Shown here: piece by piece, positions 17,246 through 24,593 of the stretch
How the letters are laid out: each line of letters opens with the position of its first letter
How positions within the stretch are numbered: position 1 is the first letter of the stretch
Assembly (NCBI GenBank): GCA_016218155.1
Contig: JACREQ010000046.1
Coordinates: 124,001 to 188,000, forward strand
DNA from: Bacteroidia bacterium
GTDB lineage: Bacteria; Bacteroidota; Bacteroidia; Bacteroidales; GWA2-32-17
Direction of reading: 5' to 3'
DNA: 64,000 bases
Translations under genes and position numbers: made by a program
Notes under the pieces: generated by a model
The model's input: only the letters and a program-made list of their open reading frames with translations
Database searches by the model: none
What the model was told of the DNA's origin: nothing

Positions 17246-18276
17246 TTTTTACAAGGATTTAATACATCTTCGTATTGTGGCAAAATAGAAACGAATTTTT
17301 TTATTGTTTCGTCCATACTAAGTAAATATTCTTCACCTCCTGCAGCATTTTTATGCCCACCTCCTGAAAAATGAGAACTTATAATTTTATTTACAGGAAT
17401 ATTACCTCTTGATCGGAATGAGATTTTAATATGGTCTTCGCGTTGCATAAATAATGCAGCAAAATTTATCCCTTTAATTGAAAGTGAATAATTTACAAAC
17501 CCTTCTGAGTCTCCCATTTTGAACTCGTACTCTTTTAATTCTTCTGCTGTAAGCCACATAAAAGCTGTACAAAATTCAGGTAGTATTGTTAATTTTTGAC
17601 TCAATACATAACCTAAAAGTCTCATTCTATTTGCCGAAAAATTATCAAAAAGTCTTCGGTGAATATCTTCTTTGTTTAAACCATAAGACATTAATTTTGC
17701 TGCGATTTCGAAAGTTCTGGGATTAGAACAATTTACATTAAAGGCAACTGTGTCAGTTAGTAATCCTGCAAACAAACAGGTAGCTGCATTAAAATTTATA
17801 TGTTTTTCATATTCACAGTTTAAAACAGTTTCATAAACTAATTCGGCAGTTGAACTTACAGTTATATCTGAAATCTGAATGTCAAAAATATCCTGAGGGT
17901 AGGGGTGATGATCAATTAAAATTTTCTTTGATTTATTTGTTTCCAGTACTTCAAACAAAATTCCAGTACGTCTTAGTTCGTTAAAATCAAGACAAATAAT
18001 TAAATCAGAAGAGTTGATAATATCTTTCGTGATTTCTTTTTGCAGGCTATATTTTAACACATCAGAATTTGATGGAAGCCATTGTAAATAATCAGGATAC
18101 TCGTTTGGTACAACAACATTTACTTTTTTTCCTAAATCAACTAAAATATGAAATAAACCTAAAGATGAACCAATAGCATCACCATCTGGGTTAAAGTGTG
18201 TTATAAGACAAATATTCTTAGCTTCAGTAATTAAATATTTTACTTTATTAAAGTTGAATTTTATTTCGTTTTGCAC
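17242..18276 (-). CDS. nrnA: DHH-family phosphoesterase, NrnA-like oligoribonuclease/pAp phosphatase
   Basis: A 344-residue cytoplasmic enzyme expected to degrade 2- to 5-mer RNA and dephosphorylate pAp. DHH motif I is seen as HFNPDGDAIGSSLG, motif II as CLDFNELRRTG, motif III as LIDHHPYP, and the DHHA1 substrate-binding domain ends in SHFSGGGHKNAAGGE. All metal-binding His and Asp residues are present and the length is typical. It forms a two-gene unit with gldI (4-base overlap) and is divergent from ndk. Confidence 0.92.
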   Translation of the reverse strand: MQNEIKFNFNKVKYLITEAKNICLITHFNPDGDAIGSSLGLFHILVDLGKKVNVVVPNEYPDYLQWLPSNSDVLKYSLQKEITKDIINSSDLIICLDFNELRRTGILFEVLETNKSKKILIDHHPYPQDIFDIQISDITVSSTAELVYETVLNCEYEKHINFNAATCLFAGLLTDTVAFNVNCSNPRTFEIAAKLMSYGLNKEDIHRRLFDNFSANRMRLLGYVLSQKLTILPEFCTAFMWLTAEELKEYEFKMGDSEGFVNYSLSIKGINFAALFMQREDHIKISFRSRGNIPVNKIISSHFSGGGHKNAAGGEEYLLSMDETIKKFVSILPQYEDVLNPCKK

Positions 18277-18371
18277 TATTTATGTTTTTTAATCATCAAA
18301 GATAATGTTTTGGTTTGTAGAATCAATTGAAAAATCTAATTTTACCATCTTTAAAAAACTTAAATTTTAAT

Positions 18372-18794
18372 ATGGGAAACATTACATTCACAATGATTAA
18401 GCCATGTGCTGTTAGTCAGGAACACATCGGCGAAATTTTATCAGTTATCAACAAAGCAGGTTTTCACTTTGTTTCTATGAAGATGTTACATCTTTCAAAA
18501 TCACAAGCTGAGAAGTTTTATGCAGTTCATGCTGAAAGACCTTTTTATAATGATTTAGTAGCTTTTATGTCATCTGGACCAATAGTAGCTGCAATTTTAC
18601 AAAAAGAAAATGCGGTTGCAGAATATCGTAAACTTATAGGAAGTACAAATCCAGCTCAGGCTGACGAGGGTACTATCCGCAAAATGTTTGCAACTTCTGT
18701 TCAGGAAAATGCTGTACATGGTTCGGATAGTGACGAGAATGCTGAAATTGAAGCAAGCTTCTTCTTCTCGCAGATAGAACGCTTTTATAAATAA
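18372..18794 (+). CDS. ndk: Nucleoside diphosphate kinase
   Basis: Transfers the gamma-phosphate of ATP to nucleoside diphosphates through a phosphohistidine. The start at 18372 gives 140 residues, the normal family length, beginning [13 protein letters not shown]; the frame is open 15 codons further upstream, but that extension has no counterpart in the family. The active-site His116 lies in [25 protein letters not shown] and [10 protein letters not shown] are the nucleotide-binding signatures. It is followed by a strong hairpin terminator. Confidence 0.97.
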   Translation: MGNITFTMIKPCAVSQEHIGEILSVINKAGFHFVSMKMLHLSKSQAEKFYAVHAERPFYNDLVAFMSSGPIVAAILQKENAVAEYRKLIGSTNPAQADEGTIRKMFATSVQENAVHGSDSDENAEIEASFFFSQIERFYK

Positions 18795-18815
18795 GCAAAA
18801 AAATATTTTTATCTG

Positions 18816-18857
18816 CAGTCAGGTCTTTCGACCTGACTGTTTTTTATTTTATTTTTT
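18816..18857 (+). terminator. Rho-independent terminator of ndk
   Basis: A 10-bp perfect stem (18816-18825 with 18830-18839) with a 4-base loop TTTC is followed by a long T-rich tract. Confidence 0.85.
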
Positions 18858-18877
18858 GTCAGGTCGAAAGACCTGAC
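18858..18877. repeat. Inverted copy of the ndk terminator hairpin
   Basis: An 8-bp stem GTCAGGTC/GACCTGAC with loop GAAA, the exact reverse complement of the core of the hairpin at 18818-18837. On the minus strand it is followed by A-rich, not T-rich, sequence, so it would not terminate hom transcription. Confidence 0.7.
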
Positions 18878-18935
18878 ATCAAAAGATAATTACGGATTGT
18901 AAATTGATTATGAGATACATAAATACAACAGAGCT

Positions 18936-19017
18936 CGTTTGGATTTGTAATCCAAACGTTTGTTATTTAAAGGATTTTAAATCCTTTATTAATAAAATCG
19001 AGATTGCAAATCTCGAT
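18936..19017. repeat. Cluster of three short palindromes, family B
   Basis: Three consecutive palindromes: stem CGTTTGGATT with 3-base loop (18936-18958), AAAGGATTTTAAATCCTTT (18969-18987) and stem ATCGAGATT with loop GCA (18997-19017). The first two share sequence and order with the pair at 34509-34575, so they are members of a dispersed family. They fill the space between the convergent ndk and hom genes. Confidence 0.7.
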
Positions 19018-19034
19018 TAGCTAATAACCTGAAA

Positions 19035-20279
19035 TTATATTTCTATTAATTCATGTTGTAGCTTTGTTGCTTTAGGCTGATTTTCTACTTCCGATGAAAA
19101 TGCTATAGTTGACACATCTTTATTATTAAACCAGCTAGCATTTTCTAAATCTGAAATTTTAATTATTCCAACTAAATAATTTCGTTTGGAACTTTTATAA
19201 GTCTCTTCAATCTCAACAAAAGAACTTGTGTCGATATTATCTTTTTGATTAAAACTTACAAAAACTCTAATTATGTAGTCTTTTGTTAAATTATATTTTA
19301 ATCCAGTAAAAGATTTTTTGTATTCGTATCTGTAATCGTAACGCAAAGCAGCAATATCGCTAAGTACTGCAGATGAAGTAGGGTACCGACCTGCACCTTT
19401 CCCATATAAAAACTGTTCGTCGGCAAGTTTACTACCTATCAATACTCCATTATACTCATTGCGAATATTGAATAGCTGACTTTTGTTATTAACGAATGAT
19501 GGCAATACATAAGCAACAATTTTGTCGTCTGAGATTCTTTTAGCATTGGCTACAAGTTTAATGTTATAGCATTTTTCTGAAGCATATTTTGCATCATCGG
19601 AATTAAGAAATGTTATACCTTTGTGCGTTATAGTTTCTGAATTTGCTGTAACTCCATATGCATGCTTTAATACTATTGTAAGTTTATTTACTGCATCAAT
19701 TCCCTCAACATCAAGGGCAGGATTGCTTTCTGCAAAACCTAATTCCTGAGCTTGTAGCAATGCTTTATTGTAATCAAGTCCTTCTTCATTAATCTTTGTT
19801 AGAATGTAATTTGTAGAGCCGTTTACTATTCCTGAAAATGAGTTTAGTAAATCGTTGTCGTAATATTCTTCAAGATTACGAATAATGGGAATACTGCCAC
19901 CAACAGCTGCTTCATACAAAAATGAGACATTGTTTTCCTGCTGAAGTTTTAATAATTCTGCAAGATGTTGTGCTATCATTTTTTTATTTGCACTTACAAC
20001 TGCAATTTTTTGTTTTAATGCATTAGATACTATTTCAAATGCTGCATCAGCGTCATCAATTAGTTCTACTATTACATTAATTGAACTATCATAAAGCAAA
20101 TCATTGCGATTTGTTGTAAATAATTCTGCAGGCGCATCCCTTAGTTTTTCGGGATGCTTAATACATATTTTTTTTATTTTAGCTTTGAGTGTAGGCGTTT
20201 GTTGTAAAACCTTGTAAATTCCTTCGCCAACAACTCCAAAGCCAAATAATCCTATTGTAAGTTCTTTATTTTGTGTCAT
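19035..20279 (-). CDS. hom: Homoserine dehydrogenase
   Basis: Reduces aspartate semialdehyde to homoserine, the branch point to threonine and methionine. The 414-residue protein starts with the Rossmann motif LFGFGVVGEGIYKVL. The substrate-binding region shows SFLYEAAVGGSIPIIRNLEEYY, GIVNGSTNYILTKINEEG and the signature AQELGFAESNPALDVEGIDAVNKL. The C-terminal 80 or so residues look like a short regulatory extension related to ACT domains (IIRVFVSFN), consistent with the length. It begins one base after the metB-like gene ends, so both are in one operon under the SAM-I riboswitch, pointing to a role mainly in methionine synthesis. Confidence 0.95.
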   Translation of the reverse strand: MTQNKELTIGLFGFGVVGEGIYKVLQQTPTLKAKIKKICIKHPEKLRDAPAELFTTNRNDLLYDSSINVIVELIDDADAAFEIVSNALKQKIAVVSANKKMIAQHLAELLKLQQENNVSFLYEAAVGGSIPIIRNLEEYYDNDLLNSFSGIVNGSTNYILTKINEEGLDYNKALLQAQELGFAESNPALDVEGIDAVNKLTIVLKHAYGVTANSETITHKGITFLNSDDAKYASEKCYNIKLVANAKRISDDKIVAYVLPSFVNNKSQLFNIRNEYNGVLIGSKLADEQFLYGKGAGRYPTSSAVLSDIAALRYDYRYEYKKSFTGLKYNLTKDYIIRVFVSFNQKDNIDTSSFVEIEETYKSSKRNYLVGIIKISDLENASWFNNKDVSTIAFSSEVENQPKATKLQHELIEI

Positions 20280-20280
20280 G

Positions 20281-21438
20281 TTATTTATTTTCTGTTACCT
20301 TTGAAAAAGCCTGTTTTAAATCATCAATTAAATCCTGTGCATCTTCAATTCCGCATGAAAGTCTGATTAATGAATCCTTTATACCTGATTGTAATCTTTT
20401 TTCACGTGGTACAGATAAATGAGTCATTTGAGCAGGAAGGCAAATTAAACTTTTAACTCCACCAAGACTTTCTGCAAGTTTGAAATATTTTGTAGATGTT
20501 ATAACAGCTGTTGCAGCTTTTTCTGTATCTTCTTTTAATGAAAATGAAACTACTCCTCCAAATAACCCATTTTGCTGAATTTTTGCTATCTCATGATTTT
20601 TATGATTTTTTAATCCAGGATAAAAAACCTCTGCAACTTCTTCGCAATTTTGAAGGTACTCGGCAACTTTTAGCGCTGTGTTACATTGGCGTTCTACTCT
20701 TAAAGTTACAGTTTCTATACCACGAATTAGTAACCAACAATCCTGTGGACCTAAAATTCCACCAGCAGCATTCTGAATGAATTTTATTTTTTCTGATAAT
20801 TCTTCAGTTTTAACAACAACCAATCCTGCAAGTAAATCAGAATGTCCTCCTAAATATTTTGTTCCGCTATGAATTACTATATCTGCTCCAAGTTTCAATG
20901 GTTGTTGTGCAATTGGTGATGCAAAAGTATTATCAACTACAACTGTAATATTTTTCTTTTTTGCGATTTCTGAAAGTCTTTTTATATCTGAAATTTTAAG
21001 TGTTGGATTTGTTGGTGATTCTAGCCAAAGCAGCTTAGTCTTTTCATTAATAAAATCATTTACATTTTCAGCATTTGTTGAGTCAACAAAATGCACTTTA
21101 ATTCCAAAATTATTGTAAATTTTAGTAAAAAGGCGATAAGCGCCACCGTAAATGTCATCCACAGCAACTATTTCGTCGCCGGTTGAAAGAGTTTTTAAGA
21201 CTGCATCAATGGCTGCTAGTCCAGTTGCAAATGCATATGCAGCTATTCCGTCTTCTAATTTAGCAACAATTTTCTCAAGTGTTAATCTGGTTGGATTATT
21301 AGTGCGACCATAAACAAATCCCTTGTTTACATTTGGTGCTTGTTGCACATAGGTTGCAGTTTGATAAATAGGAACTGAAATTGAACCGGTTAATTCGTCA
21401 ACCGGAATTGAATGAATAATGTCTGTTGTTTTGCTCAT
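20281..21438 (-). CDS. metB: Cystathionine gamma-synthase/lyase family PLP enzyme
   Basis: A Cys/Met metabolism PLP enzyme of about 385 residues. Visible motifs: SVPIYQTATYVQ, GFVYGRTNNPTRLTLE, the PLP-binding Lys in HSGTKYLGGHSDLLAG, and the C-terminal ESLGGVKSLICLPAQMTHLSVP. The control by a SAM riboswitch and pairing with hom suggest trans-sulfuration or sulfhydrylation of activated homoserine; gamma-lyase or O-acetylhomoserine sulfhydrylase activity cannot be excluded from sequence alone. The frame is open 11 codons upstream to an ATG at 21471, but the start at 21438 matches the family N-terminus better. Confidence 0.9.
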   Translation of the reverse strand: MSKTTDIIHSIPVDELTGSISVPIYQTATYVQQAPNVNKGFVYGRTNNPTRLTLEKIVAKLEDGIAAYAFATGLAAIDAVLKTLSTGDEIVAVDDIYGGAYRLFTKIYNNFGIKVHFVDSTNAENVNDFINEKTKLLWLESPTNPTLKISDIKRLSEIAKKKNITVVVDNTFASPIAQQPLKLGADIVIHSGTKYLGGHSDLLAGLVVVKTEELSEKIKFIQNAAGGILGPQDCWLLIRGIETVTLRVERQCNTALKVAEYLQNCEEVAEVFYPGLKNHKNHEIAKIQQNGLFGGVVSFSLKEDTEKAATAVITSTKYFKLAESLGGVKSLICLPAQMTHLSVPREKRLQSGIKDSLIRLSCGIEDAQDLIDDLKQAFSKVTENK

Positions 21439-21497
21439 TGGTAAATAATTTAATGGTTTAACATTATTCACCTATTGAAATAAGCTTCGTGAATGAG

Positions 21498-21537
21498 CCA
21501 AAAAAAATGCTCATCTGTTTTAAGTCAGATGAGCATT
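21498..21537 (-). terminator. Riboswitch-controlled intrinsic terminator (expression platform)
   Basis: On the minus strand a perfect 12-bp stem (21526-21537 with 21506-21517; AATGCTCATCTG) and 8-base loop are followed by a run of T. It lies between the SAM-I aptamer and metB. Bases 21521-21530 of its loop and 5' arm (ATCTGACTTA) can instead pair with 21568-21577 (TAAGTTAGAT), which overlaps the 3' strand of aptamer helix P1: ten pairs with one G-U. This is a complete terminator/antiterminator switch. Confidence 0.9.
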
Positions 21538-21571
21538 GAATATTTTTTGTGTTATATTTTCAGCTTAATCT

Positions 21572-21678
21572 AACTTATCTTTCCCTTTTGGGGTTGGAGT
21601 TGGCACCTTATTCTACTTGCGTAGAGTAGGTTGTCAAAGCTTCGTCGGGCCATTTCCCTCTGCTTTTCTCGATAAGTG
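21572..21678 (-). ncRNA. SAM-I (S-box) riboswitch
   Basis: Read on the minus strand, the segment starts with P1 strand ACTTATC and GAGAAAAGCAGAGGGA, continues with ATGGCCCGACGAAGC and TTTGACAACCT, then a variable P3 stem, AAGGTGCCAACTCC, and closes with P1 strand GATAAGT. These are the conserved S-box blocks in the right order and spacing (AGAGGGA; GGCCC; GACAACC; GGTGCCAA). It lies about 135 bases upstream of the metB/hom operon and is joined to it by an intrinsic terminator, so high SAM is predicted to stop transcription before metB. Confidence 0.93.
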
Positions 21679-21695
21679 AATGAAAAGAACTTGTG

Positions 21696-21702
21696 CAAAG
21701 TA
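21696..21702 (-). promoter_or_regulatory. Possible promoter of the riboswitch transcript
   Basis: The minus strand reads TACTTTG (one base short of TAnnTTTG), with a TTTG 21 bases upstream. It would start transcription about ten bases before the S-box aptamer. Tentative. Confidence 0.3.
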
Positions 21703-21761
21703 AAAACAAAAAAATGAATTGTGCAAAAAAATATTTCTTTATAACTATTTTTATTATGTGA

Positions 21762-21829
21762 AAAATCCGTAGGATTTTAATGTTAATAAATAGACATAAC
21801 AAAAAATTTTAAGCTCCATAGGAGCTTAA
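21762..21829. repeat. Paired-palindrome repeat, family C
   Basis: Two short palindromes, AAAATCCGTAGGATTTT (21762-21778) and TTAAGCTCCATAGGAGCTTAA (21809-21829), are separated by a 30-base AT-rich spacer containing AATAAATAGACATAAC. Both share the core CCnTAGG. Paired CCnTAGG palindromes with such a spacer are, from memory, widely dispersed in Bacteroidota genomes. No gene is seen here. Confidence 0.65.
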
Positions 21830-21857
21830 TGTAACATTGATGAATGTAAAGTTTAAG

Positions 21858-22361
21858 TTATGCTTTTAATAAAGTTTGAGTAATTTCGCCAACATACATT
21901 CTATGAAAATCTTTTTGAGGATATTTGTTTATAATAGTGTCATCAAGAAAATTTTCTGGATTAATATCCTGAAAATATATTTTTTTGCACTCCATTATTA
22001 AACGAGCTTCTGAATAATACACAGATTTATTTTTGCTTTCTACAGGTGTTAATCCAATATTTTTCATTTTGTCAATATCACGACCAGATTTTGTTCCACT
22101 TAAATTCAAAATATCACGATATTTTTCTTCAAAAAAGTTTATTGTAAAAAAATCATTCGACTCAATAAACTTATATGTATATCTTGGTGGACGAACAAAA
22201 ATAAATGCAACCGGTTTATTCCACAAATTTCCCATTCCACCCCATGAAGCCGTCATATTATTGAAATTGTCAATATTTCCGGCAGATAATAGCATCCAAT
22301 CTTTAGCTATAAGCTTAAAAATGTTTTCGTTAAGCTCTTCGGGTAGTATTGTTTTATACAT
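21858..22361 (-). CDS. Flavin reductase-like FMN-binding protein
   Basis: A 167-residue split-barrel protein of the flavin reductase family: WMLLSAGNIDNFNNMTASWGGMGNLWNKPVAFIFVRPPRYTYKFIE is the typical FMN-binding start, followed by FFTINFFEEKYRDILNLSGTKSGRDIDK. Such proteins bind FMN and reduce it or related substrates with NAD(P)H; the partner is unknown. Stand-alone gene with its own promoter motif (22377-22384). Confidence 0.88.
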   Translation of the reverse strand: MYKTILPEELNENIFKLIAKDWMLLSAGNIDNFNNMTASWGGMGNLWNKPVAFIFVRPPRYTYKFIESNDFFTINFFEEKYRDILNLSGTKSGRDIDKMKNIGLTPVESKNKSVYYSEARLIMECKKIYFQDINPENFLDDTIINKYPQKDFHRMYVGEITQTLLKA

Positions 22362-22376
22362 GATTGTAATTTTTTA

Positions 22377-22384
22377 CAAATATA
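22377..22384 (-). promoter_or_regulatory. Bacteroidota -7 promoter element of the flavin reductase gene
   Basis: Reads TATATTTG on the minus strand (TAnnTTTG), 15 bases upstream of the ATG at 22361. Confidence 0.5.
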
Positions 22385-22531
22385 TATGATGTGTTAGTCA
22401 AAATGATCTTTTTTGCACATGGTGTATATATATCAAAATATCAATGCATTGCTTTTGAATTACTTCATAAAAAGTCTTAAAATAGTTTAAATTGTTTTTT
22501 GATATAAGCAGATTTTTGCTATTTTTACAAA

Positions 22532-23437
22532 ATGAAGTCTAAGAAAATATTTTTAACATTAGCATTACTCGTTGTATCTCTGATGTTTGCACAAGCTCAA
22601 AAGGTCGAAACTGAAAATGAGCTAAACACCAACGGTGAAATTACTAATCCTGATACTGTAACTCCTTCTGTTTTATCTGCTGGAAATATAGTTATTCCAT
22701 CTCAATCAATTTATGGAAATGACTGGGATACATTATATATAAGATTAAGCAGACACAAAAAAGTATCAATAAACGACTCAATTATTTTAAGCTTATTAAC
22801 TTCAGATAATTCAAATTTTTATATGCCTGTTCCTGGAATGGTACTTTCAGAATTTGGCTGGAGACATGGACGGGTACATGCAGGAATTGATTTAAGGCTT
22901 GCAAAAGGTGATTCTGTTCATTCTGCATTTGATGGAGTAGTTAGAATTAGCCGTTATTTCAGTGGTTATGGTAACATTGTTGTTGTTCGACATTATAACG
23001 GTTTGGAAACATGTTATGCTCATCTTTCAAAAAGAATTGCTAAGGTTAATTCTGAAGTTAAAGCGGGTGAGGTACTTGGTTTAGGTGGCAGAACTGGTCG
23101 TGCTACTTGTGATCATCTTCATTTTGAAGTTAGATATTTAGAAGAACCTATGAATCCAAGATTGGTAGTTGATTTTCAGAATCAGAAAATTTCTAATGAT
23201 TCCTTGGTTGTAACCAATGATTCTTTTTTTCATAGAAAAACTAAATCGTCAAAACCAAAAACCACCTCACCAGCAGATTTTAAAATGGATAAAAACGGAG
23301 ATTTTTATACTATAAAACAAGGAGATACTTTGTATTCTATAGCAAAGAGAAATAATACTTCTGTTGCTGCATTGTGCAATAAAAATAATTTGTCTGAGCA
23401 TTCTATTTTAAGCATAGGTCAGAAGCTTAAACTATAA
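22532..23437 (+). CDS. Secreted M23 peptidase with C-terminal LysM domain
   Basis: A 301-residue periplasmic peptidoglycan hydrolase or its inactive activator. A signal peptide (IFLTLALLVVSLMFAQAQ) is followed by a linker, the lysostaphin-type M23 domain (about 108-215) and a LysM peptidoglycan-binding domain at the end (FYTIKQGDTLYSIAKRNNTS to GQKLKL). The zinc ligands are intact: His and Asp in HAGIDLR, and His in DHLHFEVR, with HYNGLETCYAHLS between. Intact ligands favour real endopeptidase activity rather than an EnvC/NlpD-like activator role. Confidence 0.93.
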   Translation: MKSKKIFLTLALLVVSLMFAQAQKVETENELNTNGEITNPDTVTPSVLSAGNIVIPSQSIYGNDWDTLYIRLSRHKKVSINDSIILSLLTSDNSNFYMPVPGMVLSEFGWRHGRVHAGIDLRLAKGDSVHSAFDGVVRISRYFSGYGNIVVVRHYNGLETCYAHLSKRIAKVNSEVKAGEVLGLGGRTGRATCDHLHFEVRYLEEPMNPRLVVDFQNQKISNDSLVVTNDSFFHRKTKSSKPKTTSPADFKMDKNGDFYTIKQGDTLYSIAKRNNTSVAALCNKNNLSEHSILSIGQKLKL

Positions 23438-23896
23438 TTATAAGGCCGACCAGATTATTCCGAAGAATAATATAAGAAAAACAGTACCCGAAATAGCTGC
23501 TAATAGACCATATAATAATGGTCTATTACTTTTTGAGTATGCAGATATTAAAGTTGTAATACTAAAAACAAGTGGACCAAACCAATAAAGTGAAAACTGA
23601 ATAAGTTCAGTTTCACCAAACTCATCAAATAAAAATGTGTATAGTAATAAAACAAATAAAGAAATTATACCTATAAAAACCCACATTAAATATATTAGTG
23701 TGTAATTTCTAATCTTTTTTGGTTTAGCGAAAAGTTTATTTTGAATTGTAGCATTGCCAAGCATTTCAATGGGTAGCCATTTGGGCATTCCATCATACCA
23801 AAAACGCATTTTTTTATTTAAATATAAGTTTTTTAAGTCTTCTTCAGAAAACGGACCTGTTTTTTCTTTACCATCGAAAAGAAAAATCTTATTCAT
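23438..23896 (-). CDS. GYF_2-domain membrane protein
   Basis: A 152-residue protein. The first 50 residues match the GYF_2 domain pattern (IFLFDGKEKTGPFSEEDLKNLY, then FWYDGMPKWLPIEML), thought to mediate protein contacts. About three hydrophobic segments follow (YTLIYLMWVFIGIISLFVLLLYTF; FGPLVFSITTLISAY; PLLYGLLAAISGTVFLILFFGIIW), so the GYF part probably sits in the cytoplasm and the rest in the inner membrane. It abuts the M23 peptidase stop codon convergently. Function unknown. Confidence 0.8.
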   Translation of the reverse strand: MNKIFLFDGKEKTGPFSEEDLKNLYLNKKMRFWYDGMPKWLPIEMLGNATIQNKLFAKPKKIRNYTLIYLMWVFIGIISLFVLLLYTFLFDEFGETELIQFSLYWFGPLVFSITTLISAYSKSNRPLLYGLLAAISGTVFLILFFGIIWSAL

Positions 23897-23960
23897 TTTT
23901 TTAAGATTATTGCAAAAATGTAATAATAGAATGTAAAATATCTGACCTTTTGGTTATTTT

Positions 23961-24497
23961 TTAATGATGTAAATGTGGTATTAGTCTTTTAAGATCATTT
24001 GAAGAAATCTTAAATACTAGCCAATCTATAATGTTAAAACAAGATGCATCATTACAACTATCTATTTTAGTAAGTAGTTTCATTTTTCTTTTAATAACAT
24101 CATCAGGATTTGTTTGTGAGGTTCCTTTCTCGTATATTGTTATTTTAATAAGTCCTGAAGTATCTGTAACAGAAATATAAAATCTTCTCCAGAATATGTA
24201 GTTTTTATTTTTTTTAATTATTAATGCAATTCGTTTTTCTTTTGTTTGAAAAGCAGAGCCAAAAAATTCATATTTTAAGTCGCCGCTCAGATGAGTTGAA
24301 CCTATTTCTATGCTTGGTTTTCGTTCTTCAGGAGATATTCTGGAGACTCTGTCAATAAGGTCATTTAACTTTGTTATAAATGGGATCAATTTTTCATGAT
24401 TATCCTTTATGATTTCACTCTCTTCGCGAACTTCCTGAGTAAAACTTGAGTCTTTATCTTTTTGACGTTTCTCTGCTTCTTCAATCCAATTATTCAT
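23961..24497 (-). CDS. Hypothetical cytoplasmic protein
   Basis: A 178-residue protein without signal peptide or membrane segment. It starts with a charged helical stretch (EEAEKRQKDKDSSFTQEVREESEIIKD) and continues with a mixed alpha/beta region. A Cys pair occurs near the end (SCNDASCFNIIDW), and the C-terminus is LIPHLHH. I do not recognise a family. It lies 64 bases from the GYF_2 gene and 96 bases from the oxidoreductase gene on the same strand, so a shared transcript is possible. Confidence 0.65.
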   Translation of the reverse strand: MNNWIEEAEKRQKDKDSSFTQEVREESEIIKDNHEKLIPFITKLNDLIDRVSRISPEERKPSIEIGSTHLSGDLKYEFFGSAFQTKEKRIALIIKKNKNYIFWRRFYISVTDTSGLIKITIYEKGTSQTNPDDVIKRKMKLLTKIDSCNDASCFNIIDWLVFKISSNDLKRLIPHLHH

Positions 24498-24593
24498 ACT
24501 TGATAAATAATAAGTTTTAAAGATAATTTATTAAATTTAAATTAAAAATATCTTATTGTAAAATTTAATAACATTTTAATTTATGCAAAAAAT

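Noticed and set aside
18327-18371. Upstream in-frame start for ndk
   Set aside because: The extra 15 residues have no counterpart in the family, and the 18372 ATG gives the usual length and N-terminus.
18816-19017. Possible CRISPR-like array of short palindromes
   Set aside because: The units differ in sequence, have no regular spacers and no cas genes are nearby; they are separate hairpins.
21608-21802. Open frame of 64 codons on the minus strand upstream of metB
   Set aside because: It overlaps most of the SAM-I aptamer and a palindromic repeat, and has no recognisable protein features.
22033-22389. Plus-strand open frame of 118 codons
   Set aside because: Antisense shadow of the clearly recognisable flavin reductase gene.
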